In this document: one piece after another, positions 18,701-27,954 of the stretch
Position numbering within the stretch: position 1 is the stretch's first letter
Layout of the letters: every line of letters starts with the position of its first letter
Assembly (NCBI RefSeq): GCF_902713425.1
Contig: NC_081198.1
Span: 21,745,188 to 21,809,187, forward strand
DNA: 64,000 nucleotides
From: Acipenser ruthenus
Taxonomy: Eukaryota > Chordata > Actinopteri > Acipenseriformes > Acipenseridae
Reading direction: 5' to 3'
The notes under the pieces: generated by a model
Told to the model about the DNA's origin: nothing
Database searches by the model: none
Seen by the model: only the letters and a program-made list of their open reading frames with translations
Made by a program: the position numbers and the translations under genes

Positions 18701-19213
18701 GTTGCGTGGCCTGCTCCGGTCTACGTCCCTCAGAGCACAATTGAAGTCACCTGACACGATGACGGGTACGTTCCCCAGCAGGAGTGGACGCAGCTGTGGA
18801 AAAAATTGAACTCTTTCGTTTTGGTTAGTGGGTGCGTAGACATTGACCAGTCTGAGGGGAGTGTTGTTGTATGTCACATCCACGCTCAGAGTTCTACCAG
18901 GTTCTACCTCCCTGCTGCTGCGGGAGGTAATAAATGGGTTTTTAAACAGGATACCTACTCCGTCGGCTCTGGCTATGTTGGAGCCCGACCAGAAGGAGTC
19001 CCCCAGGGTCCAACTCTCCTTCAGGTCCCTATAATCAGGGCTCGACGAAATACCACACTCCTGCAGAAAGATGAGATCTGCTTTCAAGTTAGCTAGATAG
19101 TTTAGTACATCAAATCTTTTTTGTGTCTCCCTGATGCTCCTGACATTAACAGACACACATATCAGGGCCATCAGGGTAGATAACAAGAAAAGGAGTCGCT
19201 GCGTCCACCCCAT
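15770..19213 (-). CDS. K2 ORF2: endonuclease-reverse transcriptase, intact
   Basis: 1147 aa with all motifs listed under K3. It has the DEEEEE form at 443-448 and Asp at 1071. Private differences are Ser at 12 (LLSTLMA) and Thr at 108 (GRTLSVD). It starts 5 nt after the ORF1 stop, which here is TAA rather than TAG. Confidence 0.94.
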   Translation of the reverse strand: MGWTQRLLFLLSTLMALICVSVNVRSIRETQKRFDVLNYLANLKADLIFLQECGISSSPDYRDLKESWTLGDSFWSGSNIARADGVGILFKNPFITSRSSREVEPGRTLSVDVTYNNTPLRLVNVYAPTNQNERVQFFPQLRPLLLGNVPVIVSGDFNCALRDVDRSRPRNDRSSRVLSSVISDFSLCDAGKDLVPPFTWVSSSGTSFSRIDLVLHTSSLTKTAVDTQAVFFSDHRLLQVTLQVPQTSQMGSGVWKLNTSLLDDPSIAAAYKSRLVEWTTLRDLFNSPIEWWEMVKMRTKGYFIAAGKRKAKERRAKYKYLNAALQRLSLLQLRGFPVSDEIAQTKLDLSVLCREEQRKVMHNAKVQKMEEDEKCTRFFFQKTREKRHLMSSMLDSRGRIVEDSEGVKKVVENFYRDLYNIKATDDTLIEWFLSQLEPDSVRDEEEEEKDPELTLEELTQAVKTMNTGKTPGPDGIPGEYYHLFWDTLKVHLAEVYRAVYREKRLGPSMRESVITLLHKKGEVKDLRNWRPISLLCVDYKILAKALMLRLQVHLPLVIGPDQACGVPGRSITDILMLTRDILAYSRERNHPLCLFNLDQEKAFDRVSHEYMYKVMDQMKFAPGLREWVKTIYTNISTRVLVNRHLTGKISIQSGVRQGCPLSPLLYVVCIEPLLQAIRRDTNITGFQLPGSNGVQVKTTAYMDDVSLICTNTSSVPRISNILEKYCTATGAVINKSKSEVYVSKNWQVDRELSDMYPVKKDKIKILGLIFENNSSGAQSWTAAINQVRKKIGGWSTRSLTMTGRVLITKSILFPILSYVGKIFPPDRTTKKVVDRIIHRFIWGSKMERVKRATLSKADKKGGKGVPDVVQLTRVQGLTQTIKNIQALDRKVCYMNRFYFATCLRALGLCTIDNTVPYSWDPPLYYRTLRDTIYKLGLDKAKLASWEYKAVTKYLAGSQEIEKVATFSLTQSQKIWENVSHSCLSNVQKDIAWNTVHSALPTRAFMFRRGLAQVETCPYAKCRKRETPAHIFWECDVAGSVWLSVSVFLNRFADTAKMTAETVLYGPAGGIDTSTAKCVWRVINVVKQILWEGRNVCVYHKQELDTITTTRRAQTLIKDFVILDIRTLGKDKACAEWRIAGLQDVKME

Positions 19214-19218
19214 AGCGA

Positions 19219-21165
19219 TTATGATTGGGAGGTCGGGACACTCTTCCTACTCTTAGCTCTACGCTTGCTTCGAGGGGGCTTGGGCTTATTTGCAACTCCC
19301 ATCACCCCTGAGAAGGTACTCACTGCTGCCTCGTCCAAGAAGGCACCGTCTTTATATGCACAGTACGTGGAGTTGTTGGGGCTATTCAACTCCCCACAAG
19401 GTAAGTCTGGTGGAACTTGCTCAGGGCCCCTCGGAACGTGTGGGTCAGCTTTGTCCTGGGGGGGGGTTATGACAGACAGCATTCTTTGGCTGTTACCGTC
19501 TGTTGAATTGGAGCTGTTAGCAGACTTCTGGCTTACCGCGTCCAGGGGTATTCCCATGTCCTCCAGTGCTGTATCTAGGAGGACCTCTAGGGGGCCCCTG
19601 GTTTTGCCCATACAAGGGAGGGGGTCAAGGATGCTTTGAAGGGAGGCCCTTCGCTTGAAGAGGGTCATTGCTACCGAGGTACTGCTGGTCAGGGAAGGTG
19701 TTGACCCCGACCTCTCCCTCGGTGCATTAGTGAACACCTCTTCTGCGAGGTGTGCTAGGGTTTGTGCCAACGACTGGGAAGGCTGGCTGGGGATGCCCTG
19801 GCTGGCTGCTACCTGCCCACTAGGCGGCAGTGTAGCCGTCCCACTCGCCTCCGTCTCTGCCTGCGAGGGCAAGACTGGGGACTTTGTGTGGACATTAGCT
19901 GGTTTTGGATCTATGGGGGCCACCTGCAACTTGCTGTCTTTGATCCTGATCTTCTTTCTTTTCCCCCCCTCGTCTCTACCCTTTCTTTTCCCCACCCTCT
20001 GCTGGTTCTTCACTCCCTTCCCCTCCTTCTCACTCTCACTTTCACTGTCGCTTTCGCTTTCCTCCCCCACGGACTCAATCCTTATGGCGTCATAACGAGA
20101 GCCGAGGGGGAGTGCTGGCGCTGAGAGGGCCCTACTCAGGGGGGGGGCGCTGCTGGGTCCGGGCTCCCTCCCTGCCTCGTGTTCTGCATCAGAGGAGCTA
20201 CTGGAGGAGCTAGTGGAGTAGCTGTTGTACTCTCTCTCTGGGCTGGGGGAAGGGGTCCTCGTAAAACGGGACATGTCTCGGGGGCGGTGGTGTGAGGGGG
20301 GTGCTGGTGATGATGGTGGTGCTGGAGTCTGGGTCATGGATACTGTTGGTGGTGATGTGGACTGATCTTTGTTGCTTGCTCCCTCTTCCTGCTCAGGCCT
20401 AGGCTTGTTTGTGTTTGCCTTGCTGGCTCTGGCCATGTTGGCATAGGAAGAGGGGCAGTCCTTAAACAGGTGCCCCTTCTTTCCACACAAATTGCACTGC
20501 CTCTCTTCTCTGCAGTGGCTGGTCTCGTGGGGGGCGCCGCAGTTCCTGCACTTGACTACAGTACACGCGGCCGCCAGGTGTCCTAATTCCCCACATTTCC
20601 TGCAGAGTTTTGGCATCCCATTATAGAATACCAGCCCTCTGTTGGGCCCTAACACTATGGAGTTTGGAATGTGGCGGACGCCTCCAATGCCCGATGGATC
20701 AACATTAAGGCGTACCAGCCACTTTCTGGCTCCTGTCCAAACCCCATCTTCATCTGTAATTTTCCTCCCTTCTGATGACACCCTCCCATAGCGGTTAAGC
20801 CATGTTGTAATATCATAGTCGCTAACAGCCTCATTGAAAAATTGGACAGTAACAACTTTCATTTCTCTGTCTGTCAGTGCATCCACACAAAATTCTTTGT
20901 ATGGAGCGAGATATTTATTCTCCCCCCAAAAGGACCACATTTCTTGTAACTTTTGGGGGTTCCTAAAACTGACCTCAAACACTTCCTTAAGCCCTGGCAA
21001 TTTCACCAAACAATTCAAGTCAGAAGGGGAAAAACCCATACCCCTCTGAAGAATGGTCCGGCTGAACTCCAGTCTCGTCAGTCCTGGTTCCGTTTCCTCT
21101 TGCTGGGTCCTTGTGAAGCGCACCGCATTGTGCCTCCTAGTCTCCTGGGTTGGCCGGAACGCCAT
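19219..21165 (-). CDS. K2 ORF1: nucleic-acid-binding protein, intact
   Basis: 648 aa. It differs from K3 at a few sites: QQEETEPG near 22, Met in SMTQTP near 276, SHHRPRD near 291, and Ala in SSAPPLS at 340. The SSAPPLS change comes from a C-to-G change beside a G tract and is shared with K7. Confidence 0.93.
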   Translation of the reverse strand: MAFRPTQETRRHNAVRFTRTQQEETEPGLTRLEFSRTILQRGMGFSPSDLNCLVKLPGLKEVFEVSFRNPQKLQEMWSFWGENKYLAPYKEFCVDALTDREMKVVTVQFFNEAVSDYDITTWLNRYGRVSSEGRKITDEDGVWTGARKWLVRLNVDPSGIGGVRHIPNSIVLGPNRGLVFYNGMPKLCRKCGELGHLAAACTVVKCRNCGAPHETSHCREERQCNLCGKKGHLFKDCPSSYANMARASKANTNKPRPEQEEGASNKDQSTSPPTVSMTQTPAPPSSPAPPSHHRPRDMSRFTRTPSPSPEREYNSYSTSSSSSSSDAEHEAGREPGPSSAPPLSRALSAPALPLGSRYDAIRIESVGEESESDSESESEKEGKGVKNQQRVGKRKGRDEGGKRKKIRIKDSKLQVAPIDPKPANVHTKSPVLPSQAETEASGTATLPPSGQVAASQGIPSQPSQSLAQTLAHLAEEVFTNAPRERSGSTPSLTSSTSVAMTLFKRRASLQSILDPLPCMGKTRGPLEVLLDTALEDMGIPLDAVSQKSANSSNSTDGNSQRMLSVITPPQDKADPHVPRGPEQVPPDLPCGELNSPNNSTYCAYKDGAFLDEAAVSTFSGVMGVANKPKPPRSKRRAKSRKSVPTSQS

Positions 21166-21898
21166 CCTTCAGCTGGCTCCTCCGATTGGGGTGGGAGAAG
21201 CCTCTGGACGTCCGGGTTGTCTCTCTCTACGGAAAAGAAACAACGTAAGCAGCAAATCTGGGCAGTTGAAGGAACTATTACTTTAGTCCCTGAGGAGATG
21301 GTCGCCTCGCAAGAGGGACCCCCTCCCCAGGTGAACGGTGTCCTTCCCTGGCGGAGTAGGGGGCGCTGCTTGGCACCGAGACCACGTAGGAAGAATCGTG
21401 GCTGTGACGCCTCCTCGGGGTCCGGGGCCGCCCTCTGCTCCTCCCAGATGGCGCCCTCTGCTGGGCGCCTGCTGCTCTCTCGGTCTGGATCTCGATTACA
21501 ATCAAGGGCTGGGGATGAGGTCGTCTAGGTCATCAAAGGGTCCTCAAAGGTCGTCTGGATGGTAGGTCCTCCTTCTCTCTAACTCCAGGAACGTCTGGAA
21601 AAGCCTGAAAAAGAAAAAAACTGGAACCGCCTGAAAAAGAAAAAACTGCTCTCAACAGTCAACAAAATCTTGAAAGACCCTCGGCCTGGATTGGGCAAGC
21701 CAAAACCAGACTGAGCATTAGTCTTCCAAAAAGTTGCCGAGCTGAAGAAAGCCAGTCAAAAAAAAAAAAAAAAAAAAAATTCTGTTCCTCCTCACCCGAA
21801 CAAACCTCTCACAGACCCTCGGAGGGAGCGGGCAATGCCACTACCCTCTAAGCCTTAGTCTTAGAAAGATTTATTCGAACTGAAGAGAAGCCAGAGTG
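21166..21898 (-). other. K2 5' UTR with U5-like head
   Basis: 733 bp without a convincing ORF. The sense strand starts with the U5-like segment (21864-21897), then a second diverged copy of the same head (about 21640-21760), then two A/T-rich 25-bp repeats with CAGGCGGTTCCAG (about 21599-21650), then a GC-rich, CpG-containing stretch of about 430 bp before the ORF1 ATG. An internal promoter could lie here, but nothing in the sequence proves one. Confidence 0.7.
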
Positions 21899-21908
21899 TC
21901 AGATATTA
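21899..21908 (-). repeat. 10-bp U2 target site copy between K2 and K3
   Basis: TCAGATATTA on the plus strand is U2 nucleotides 64-55. It serves both as the 5' target duplication of K2 and as the 3' flank of K3. The same 10 bp appear at 28681-28690 after K3 and at 15107-15116 before K2. This is the trace of two insertions at the same point. Confidence 0.92.
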
Positions 21909-22558
21909 ATACTCTTTTATTGAGATTTTACATTTTTTTACATTTACACCCATTCGTTTTTTCATTCATTTTACATTTCTTTTAAAGATGACATTCATGC
22001 ATACAGACATACATTTTGTTTTAAAAGCATTTAAAATACATTTAAAAACACCAAGACAATTGTGCTTTGTACATGGTTAAAACAGACACAGATTAAAATC
22101 AACATGAAAAAAACCTGTGCTGTTTTAAAAGTGACTGGAAAAAAAGAACCATCTATAAAAAACCAGTGCTTGTGAGGGCCGGGGAGTGCTCTCTAAAAAG
22201 GTTCAAAAGTGAACATAAAACTAGATCTAAAACAGGGACAGGGGAAAAGGGACAGTGTATAAAACAGTGAGTTAAAATTCTAAAATTTTAAAACACTTAA
22301 AATGTAACTTTTAATAGTTTACATTAAAAATCTTAAAGATACATAAAACAAAACAAAACAAAATCAAATAAAACATTCAACGTAGATCAAATAAAAGTCC
22401 GTAAAACTGAAACAAAAAGACTACATAAAACCAGGGCACCGTTGAAAAATGGTCATGCCAGCTAAAAAGGGCGGAATGCTGGCATGACAAAATAAATAAA
22501 AGGCTTAGCGGTGCCCCGTAGTCCCGCTCCTAGGAGCTAGCGGTTCCAGTTTTTTCCT
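21909..22558 (-). other. K3 3' UTR
   Basis: 650 bp, AT-rich, non-coding. It holds the same hairpin set as K1. The large hairpin (GTCATGCCAGC...GCTGGCATGAC) lies at about 22451-22487. The small one has a changed stem (ATGGT for ACGGT), which would leave a G-U type pair. In LINEs of this kind the 3' UTR is where the reverse transcriptase recognises its RNA. Confidence 0.75.
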
Positions 22559-25500
22559 TTATTCCATCTTCACGTCCTGAAGTCCGGCGATCCTCCACTC
22601 CGCGCAGGCCTTGTCCTTCCCGAGGGTCCGGATGTCCAGAATTACAAAGTCCTTGATAAGAGTTTGTGCCCTTCTGGTCGTGGTGATAGTGTCTAGCTCC
22701 TGCTTGTGATAGACACAGACGTTACGGCCTTCCCACAGGATCTGCTTGACAACATTGATGACACGCCAAACGCACTTAGCTGTGCTGGTAGTGATTCCTC
22801 CCGCAGGCCCATAGAGCACAGTCTCAGCGGTCATCTTGGCCGTGTCAGCAAACCTGTTTAGGAAGACAGAGACAGAGAGCCAGACACTGCCAGCCACATC
22901 ACACTCCCAGAAGATATGGGCTGGTGTTTCTCTCTTGCGGCACTTTGCATAGGGGCATGTTTCTACTTGGGCTAGTCCCCTCCTGAACATGAACGCTCGA
23001 GTGGGGAGTGCACTGTGGACGGTGTTCCATGCTATATCCTTCTGGACATTACTGAGGCAGCTGTGAGACACATTCTCCCAGATTTTTTGGCTTTGGGTGA
23101 GGGAGAAAGTAGCTACTTTTTCAATTTCCTGGGAACCGGCAAGATATTTAGTTACAGCCTTGTATTCCCAGGAGGCCAATTTTGCTTTATCTAAGCCCAA
23201 TTTATATATAGTGTCCCTTAAGGTTCTATAATACAATGGGGGGTCCCAGGAGTACGGCACGGTGTTATCAATAGTGCAGAGGCCCAAGGCCCTGAGACAG
23301 GTGGCAAAATAGAAACGATTCATGTAACATACCTTCCTGTCCAGGGCCTGGATGTTCTTGATAGTTTGCGTGAGCCCCTGCACTCGGGTGAGCTGCACAA
23401 CGTCCGGGACCCCCTTACCTCCCTTCTTGTCGGCTTTACTCAGGGTGGCTCGCTTTACCCTCTCCATCTTGCTGCCCCAGATAAAGCGGTGGATAATGCG
23501 GTCCACCACTTTTTTGGTGGTCCTGTCTGGGGGAAAGATTTTTCCTACATAAGAGAGGATGGGGAACAGTATAGACTTGGTTATTAATACTCTACCCGTC
23601 ATTGTTAAGGATCTTGTGCTCCATCCGCCAATCTTTTTACGGACCTGGTTAATGGCCGCCGTCCAGCTCTGGGCCCCCGAGCTATTGTTCTCGAAAATGA
23701 GGCCCAGAATCTTGATTTTGTCCTTTTTGACAGGGTACATGTCCGACAGTTCCCTATCTACCTGCCAATTTTTAGACACGTAGACTTCGCTCTTGGACTT
23801 ATTAATCACTGCCCCGGTCGCCGTGCAGTACTTCTCAAGGATATTACTAATCCGAGGTACCGACGATGTGTTGGTGCAAATGAGTGACACATCGTCCATA
23901 TATGCTGTTGTTTTGACCTGGACCCCGTTGGATCCAGGCAGCTGGAAACCAGTTATATTGGTATCCCTACGAATTGCCTGCAGGAGGGGTTCAATGCACA
24001 CGACATATAGCAGTGGGGATAGTGGGCAACCCTGTCTGACCCCTGACTGGATAGATATTTTACCAGTCAGGTGCCTGTTCACCAAGACTCGGGTACTAAT
24101 GTTTGTATATATGGTTTTAACCCACTCCCTAAGTCCAGGAGCGAATTTCATCTGGTCCATCACTTTGTACATATATTCATGGCTTACCCTATCGAACGCC
24201 TTCTCCTGGTCAAGGTTGAACAGGCAGAGGGGATGGTTCCGTTCTCTAGAATAAGCCAGAATGTCCCTTGTTAACATTAAAATATCCGTGATGGACCTCC
24301 CTGGGACGCCACAAGCCTGGTCAGGGCCAATGACCAAAGGGAGGTGTACTTGTAGCCGGAGCATCAGAGCTTTGGCTAGTATCTTGTAATCCACGCAAAG
24401 GAGGCTGATTGGGCGCCAATTCCGTAGATCTTTAACTTCCCCTTTCTTATGAAGGAGAGTAATTACACTCTCCCGCATAGAAGGGCCCAACCGCTTCTCC
24501 CTGTAGACCGCTCTGTAGACCTCCGCTAAATGGACTTTTAGCGTGTCCCAAAAAAGATGGTAATACTCACCCGGGATGCCATCTGGACCTGGCGTCTTAC
24601 CGGTGTTCATGGTCTTAACCGCCTGGGTGAGCTCCTCCAGCGTGAGTTCTGGGTCCTTCTCCTCCTCCTCCTCGTCCCGCACTGAGTCAGGCTCCAACTG
24701 GCTCAGGAACCACTCTATCAGGGTGTCATCTGTAGCTTTGATGTTATACAGGTCCCTATAGAAGTTCTCTACCACTTTTTTCACTCCCTCACTATCCTCT
24801 ACTATCCTCCCCCTGCTGTCGAGCATGGAGGACATCAAGTGCCGCTTCTCCCTCGTTTTCTGGAAGAAGAAGCGAGTACACTTTTCGTCTTCCTCCATTT
24901 TTTGCACTTTTGCATTGTGCATGACCTTTCGTTGTTCCTCCCTACAAAGCACTGAAAGATCTAGCTTGGTCTGGGCTATCTCGTCGCTTACAGGGAACCC
25001 CCGAAGCTGGAGCAGGCTCAGACGCTGGAGGGCAGCATTCAGGTATTTATATTTGGCCCTCCTTTCTTTTGCTTTCCTCTTGCCTGCTGCTATGAAATAA
25101 CCCTTAGTTCTCATTTTGACCATCTCCCACCACTCTATAGGGGAGTTGAATAGGTCACGCAAAGTGGTCCACTCAACAAGCCTGCTCTTATAGGCTGCAG
25201 CTATGGAGGGGTCATCGAGTAAGGAGGTGTTTAATTTCCAGACCCCTGACCCCATCTGGGAGGTCTGAGGGACCTGCAATGTTACCTGCAGGAGCCTATG
25301 GTCAGAGAAGAAGACGGCCTGGGTGTCTACTGCCGTCTTCGTAAGGGAGCTGGTATGCAGGACGAGATCTATACGGGAGAAGGAGGTCCCAGATGAGCTC
25401 ACCCAGGTAAAGGGAGGCACCAGGTCCTTACCTGCATCACACAGGGAGAAATCAGATATTACGGAGGACAAAACTCTACTAGAGCGGTCGTTGCGTGGCC

Positions 25501-26002
25501 TGCTCCGGTCTACGTCCCTCAGAGCACAATTGAAGTCACCTGACACGATGACGGGTACGTTCCCCAGCAGGAGTGGACGCAGCTGTGGAAAAAATTGAAC
25601 TCTTTCATTTTGGTTAGTGGGTGCGTAGACATTGACCAGTCTGAGGGGAGTGTTGTTGTATGTCACATCCACGCTCAGAATTCTACCAGGTTCTACCTCC
25701 CTGCTGCTGCGGGAGGTAATAAATGGGTTTTTAAACAGGATACCTACTCCGTCGGCTCTGGCTATGTTGGAGCCCGACCAGAAGGAGTCCCCCAGGGTCC
25801 AACTCTCCTTCAGGTCCCTATAATCAGGGCTCGACGAAATACCACACTCCTGCAGAAAGATGAGATCTGCTTTCAAGTTAGCTAGATAGTTTAGTACATC
25901 AAATCTTTTTTGTGTCTCCCTGATGCTCCTGACATTAACAGACACACATATCAGGGCCATCAGGGTAGCTAACAAGAAAAGGAGTCGCTGCGTCCACCCC
26001 AT
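22559..26002 (-). CDS. K3 ORF2: endonuclease-reverse transcriptase, intact (reference copy)
   Basis: 1147 aa. Residues about 17-245 are an apurinic/apyrimidinic-type endonuclease that nicks the U2 target: Asn23, Glu52, GDFN 155-158 and SDH 233-235. Residues about 465-770 are the reverse transcriptase that copies the element RNA at the nick: TPGPDGIPGEYY 470-481, NWRPISLL 528-535, NLDQEKAFD 596-604 with the first catalytic Asp, RQGCPLSP 656-663, and YMDD 701-704. A C-terminal knuckle C-x4-C-x7-H-x4-C lies at 1016-1034. A hydrophobic N-terminus (LLFLLATLMALICVSV) overlaps the first endonuclease strand; I do not read it as a signal peptide. It starts 5 nt after ORF1. No frame break. Confidence 0.95.
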   Translation of the reverse strand: MGWTQRLLFLLATLMALICVSVNVRSIRETQKRFDVLNYLANLKADLIFLQECGISSSPDYRDLKESWTLGDSFWSGSNIARADGVGILFKNPFITSRSSREVEPGRILSVDVTYNNTPLRLVNVYAPTNQNERVQFFPQLRPLLLGNVPVIVSGDFNCALRDVDRSRPRNDRSSRVLSSVISDFSLCDAGKDLVPPFTWVSSSGTSFSRIDLVLHTSSLTKTAVDTQAVFFSDHRLLQVTLQVPQTSQMGSGVWKLNTSLLDDPSIAAAYKSRLVEWTTLRDLFNSPIEWWEMVKMRTKGYFIAAGKRKAKERRAKYKYLNAALQRLSLLQLRGFPVSDEIAQTKLDLSVLCREEQRKVMHNAKVQKMEEDEKCTRFFFQKTREKRHLMSSMLDSRGRIVEDSEGVKKVVENFYRDLYNIKATDDTLIEWFLSQLEPDSVRDEEEEEKDPELTLEELTQAVKTMNTGKTPGPDGIPGEYYHLFWDTLKVHLAEVYRAVYREKRLGPSMRESVITLLHKKGEVKDLRNWRPISLLCVDYKILAKALMLRLQVHLPLVIGPDQACGVPGRSITDILMLTRDILAYSRERNHPLCLFNLDQEKAFDRVSHEYMYKVMDQMKFAPGLREWVKTIYTNISTRVLVNRHLTGKISIQSGVRQGCPLSPLLYVVCIEPLLQAIRRDTNITGFQLPGSNGVQVKTTAYMDDVSLICTNTSSVPRISNILEKYCTATGAVINKSKSEVYVSKNWQVDRELSDMYPVKKDKIKILGLIFENNSSGAQSWTAAINQVRKKIGGWSTRSLTMTGRVLITKSILFPILSYVGKIFPPDRTTKKVVDRIIHRFIWGSKMERVKRATLSKADKKGGKGVPDVVQLTRVQGLTQTIKNIQALDRKVCYMNRFYFATCLRALGLCTIDNTVPYSWDPPLYYRTLRDTIYKLGLDKAKLASWEYKAVTKYLAGSQEIEKVATFSLTQSQKIWENVSHSCLSNVQKDIAWNTVHSALPTRAFMFRRGLAQVETCPYAKCRKRETPAHIFWECDVAGSVWLSVSVFLNRFADTAKMTAETVLYGPAGGITTSTAKCVWRVINVVKQILWEGRNVCVYHKQELDTITTTRRAQTLIKDFVILDIRTLGKDKACAEWRIAGLQDVKME

Positions 26003-26007
26003 AGCGA

Positions 26008-27954
26008 CTATGATTGGGAGGTCGGGACACTCTTCCTACTCTTAGCTCTACGCTTGCTTCGAGGGGGCTTGGGCTTATTTGCAACTCCCATCACCCCTGA
26101 GAAGGTACTCACTGCTGCCTCGTCCAAGAAGGCACCGTCTTTATATGCACAGTACGTGGAGTTGTTGGGGCTATTCAACTCCCCACAAGGTAAGTCTGGT
26201 GGAACTTGCTCAGGGCCCCTCGGAACGTGTGGGTCAGCTTTGTCCTGGGGGGGGGTTATGACGGACAGCATTCTTTGGCTGTTACCGTCTGTTGAATTGG
26301 AGCTGTTAGCAGACTTCTGGCTTACCGCGTCCAGGGGTATTCCCATGTCCTCCAGTGCTGTATCTAGGAGGACCTCTAGGGGGCCCCTGGTTTTGCCCAT
26401 ACAAGGGAGGGGGTCAAGGATGCTTTGAAGGGAGGCCCTTCGCTTGAAGAGGGTCATTGCTACCGAGGTACTGCTGGTCAGGGAAGGTGTTGACCCCGAC
26501 CTCTCCCTCGGTGCATTAGTGAACACCTCTTCTGCGAGGTGTGCTAGGGTTTGTGCCAACGACTGGGAAGGCTGGCTGGGGATGCCCTGGCTGGCTGCTA
26601 CCTGCCCACTAGGCGGCAGTGTAGCCGTCCCACTCGCCTCCGTCTCTGCCTGCGAGGGCAAGACTGGGGACTTTGTGTGGACATTAGCTAGTTTTGGATC
26701 TATGGGGGCCACCTGCAACTTGCTGTCTTTGATCCTGATCTTCTTTCTTTTCCCCCCCTCGTCTCTACCCTTTCTTTTCCCCACCCTCTGCTGGTTCTTC
26801 ACTCCCTTCCCCTCCTTCTCACTCTCACTTTCACTGTCGCTTTCGCTTTCCTCCCCCACGGACTCAATCCTTATGGCGTCATAACGAGAGCCGAGGGGGA
26901 GTGCTGGCGCTGAGAGGGCCCTACTCAGGGGGGGGCCGCTGCTGGATCCGGGCTCCCTCCCTGCCTCGTGTTCTGCATCAGAGGAGCTACTGGAGGAGCT
27001 AGTGGAGTGGCTGTTGTACTCTCTCTCTGGGCTGGGGGAAGGGGTCCTCGTAAAACGGGACATGTCTCGGGGGCGGGGGGGTGAGGGGGGTGCTGGTGAT
27101 GATGGTGGTGCTGGAGTCTGGGTCTTGGATACTGTTGGTGGTGATGTGGACTGATCTTTGTTACTTGCTCCCTCTTCCTGCTCAGGCCTAGGCTTGTTCG
27201 TATTTGCCTTGCTGGCTCTGGCCATGTTGGCATAGGAAGAGGGGCAGTCCTTAAACAGGTGCCCCTTCTTTCCACACAAATTGCACTGCCTCTCTTCTCT
27301 GCAGTGGCTGGTCTCGTGGGGGGCGCCGCAGTTCCTGCACTTGACTACAGTACACGCGGCCGCCAGGTGTCCTAATTCCCCACATTTCCTGCAGAGTTTT
27401 GGCATCCCATTATAGAATACCAGCCCTCTGTTGGGCCCTAACACTATGGAGTTTGGAATGTGGCGGACGCCTCCAATGCCCGATGGATCAACATTAAGGC
27501 GTACCAGCCACTTTCTGGCTCCTGTCCAAACCCCATCTTCGTCTGTAATTTTCCTCCCTTCTGATGACACCCTCCCATAGCGGTTAAGCCATGTTGTAAT
27601 ATCATAGTCGCTAACAGCCTCATTGAAAAATTGGACAGTAACAACTTTCATTTCTCTGTCTGTCAGAGCATCCACACAAAATTCTTTGTATGGAGCGAGA
27701 TATTTATTCTCCCCCCAAAAGGACCACATTTCTTGTAACTTTTGGGGGTTCCTAAAACTGACCTCAAACACTTCCTTAAGCCCTGGCAATTTCACCAAAC
27801 AATTCAAGTCAGAAGGGGAAAAACCCATACCCCTCTGAAGAATGGTCCGGCTGAACTCCAGTCTCGTCAGTCCTGGTTCCGTTTCCTCTTGCTGGGTCCT
27901 TGTGAAGCGCACCGCATTGTGCCTCCTGGTCTCCTGGGTTGGCCGGAACGCCAT
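26008..27954 (-). CDS. K3 ORF1: nucleic-acid-binding protein with three CCHC knuckles (reference copy)
   Basis: 648 aa. Residues about 60-185 form a globular block that is probably RRM-like (VVTVQFFNEAV, TTWLNRYGRV, VWTGARKWLVRLNVD). Knuckles lie at 188-201 (C-x2-C-x4-H-x4-C), 206-218 (C-x2-C-x3-H-x4-C) and 224-237. The C-terminal two thirds is low complexity: Pro-rich 282-296, a Ser run near 319-326, an acidic ESESDSESESEKE at 369-381, and a basic patch VGKRKGRDEGGKRKKIRIK at 391-409 that could act in nuclear import. In relatives ORF1 coats the element RNA. Private changes are His in NSHST, Ser in EPGSSSGPP and Leu in PKLANV. Confidence 0.93.
   Translation of the reverse strand: MAFRPTQETRRHNAVRFTRTQQEETEPGLTRLEFSRTILQRGMGFSPSDLNCLVKLPGLKEVFEVSFRNPQKLQEMWSFWGENKYLAPYKEFCVDALTDREMKVVTVQFFNEAVSDYDITTWLNRYGRVSSEGRKITDEDGVWTGARKWLVRLNVDPSGIGGVRHIPNSIVLGPNRGLVFYNGMPKLCRKCGELGHLAAACTVVKCRNCGAPHETSHCREERQCNLCGKKGHLFKDCPSSYANMARASKANTNKPRPEQEEGASNKDQSTSPPTVSKTQTPAPPSSPAPPSPPRPRDMSRFTRTPSPSPEREYNSHSTSSSSSSSDAEHEAGREPGSSSGPPLSRALSAPALPLGSRYDAIRIESVGEESESDSESESEKEGKGVKNQQRVGKRKGRDEGGKRKKIRIKDSKLQVAPIDPKLANVHTKSPVLPSQAETEASGTATLPPSGQVAASQGIPSQPSQSLAQTLAHLAEEVFTNAPRERSGSTPSLTSSTSVAMTLFKRRASLQSILDPLPCMGKTRGPLEVLLDTALEDMGIPLDAVSQKSANSSNSTDGNSQRMLSVITPPQDKADPHVPRGPEQVPPDLPCGELNSPNNSTYCAYKDGAFLDEAAVSTFSGVMGVANKPKPPRSKRRAKSRKSVPTSQS

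Larger units (their letters stand above)
15119..21898 (-). mobile_element. K2: full-length U2-inserted LINE, both ORFs open
   Basis: 6780 bp. It contains a 3' UTR (15119-15769), ORF2, ORF1 and 5' UTR (21166-21898) with the U5-like head. It is flanked by U2 nucleotides 53-188 at the 3' side and by U2 nucleotides 64-55 (21899-21908) at the 5' side. The rest of the U2 5' part has been displaced by the insertion of K3. The 5' UTR has a pure A run of about 22 (plus strand, about 21758-21779) where other copies have AAAAATAAAAAAAA. The intact ORFs make it a candidate source copy. Confidence 0.95.

Noticed and set aside
22559-26002. Hydrophobic ORF2 N-terminus as a signal peptide or membrane anchor
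   Set aside because: It overlaps the first strand of the endonuclease domain (ICVSVNVRS), which other LINEs have at the same place.
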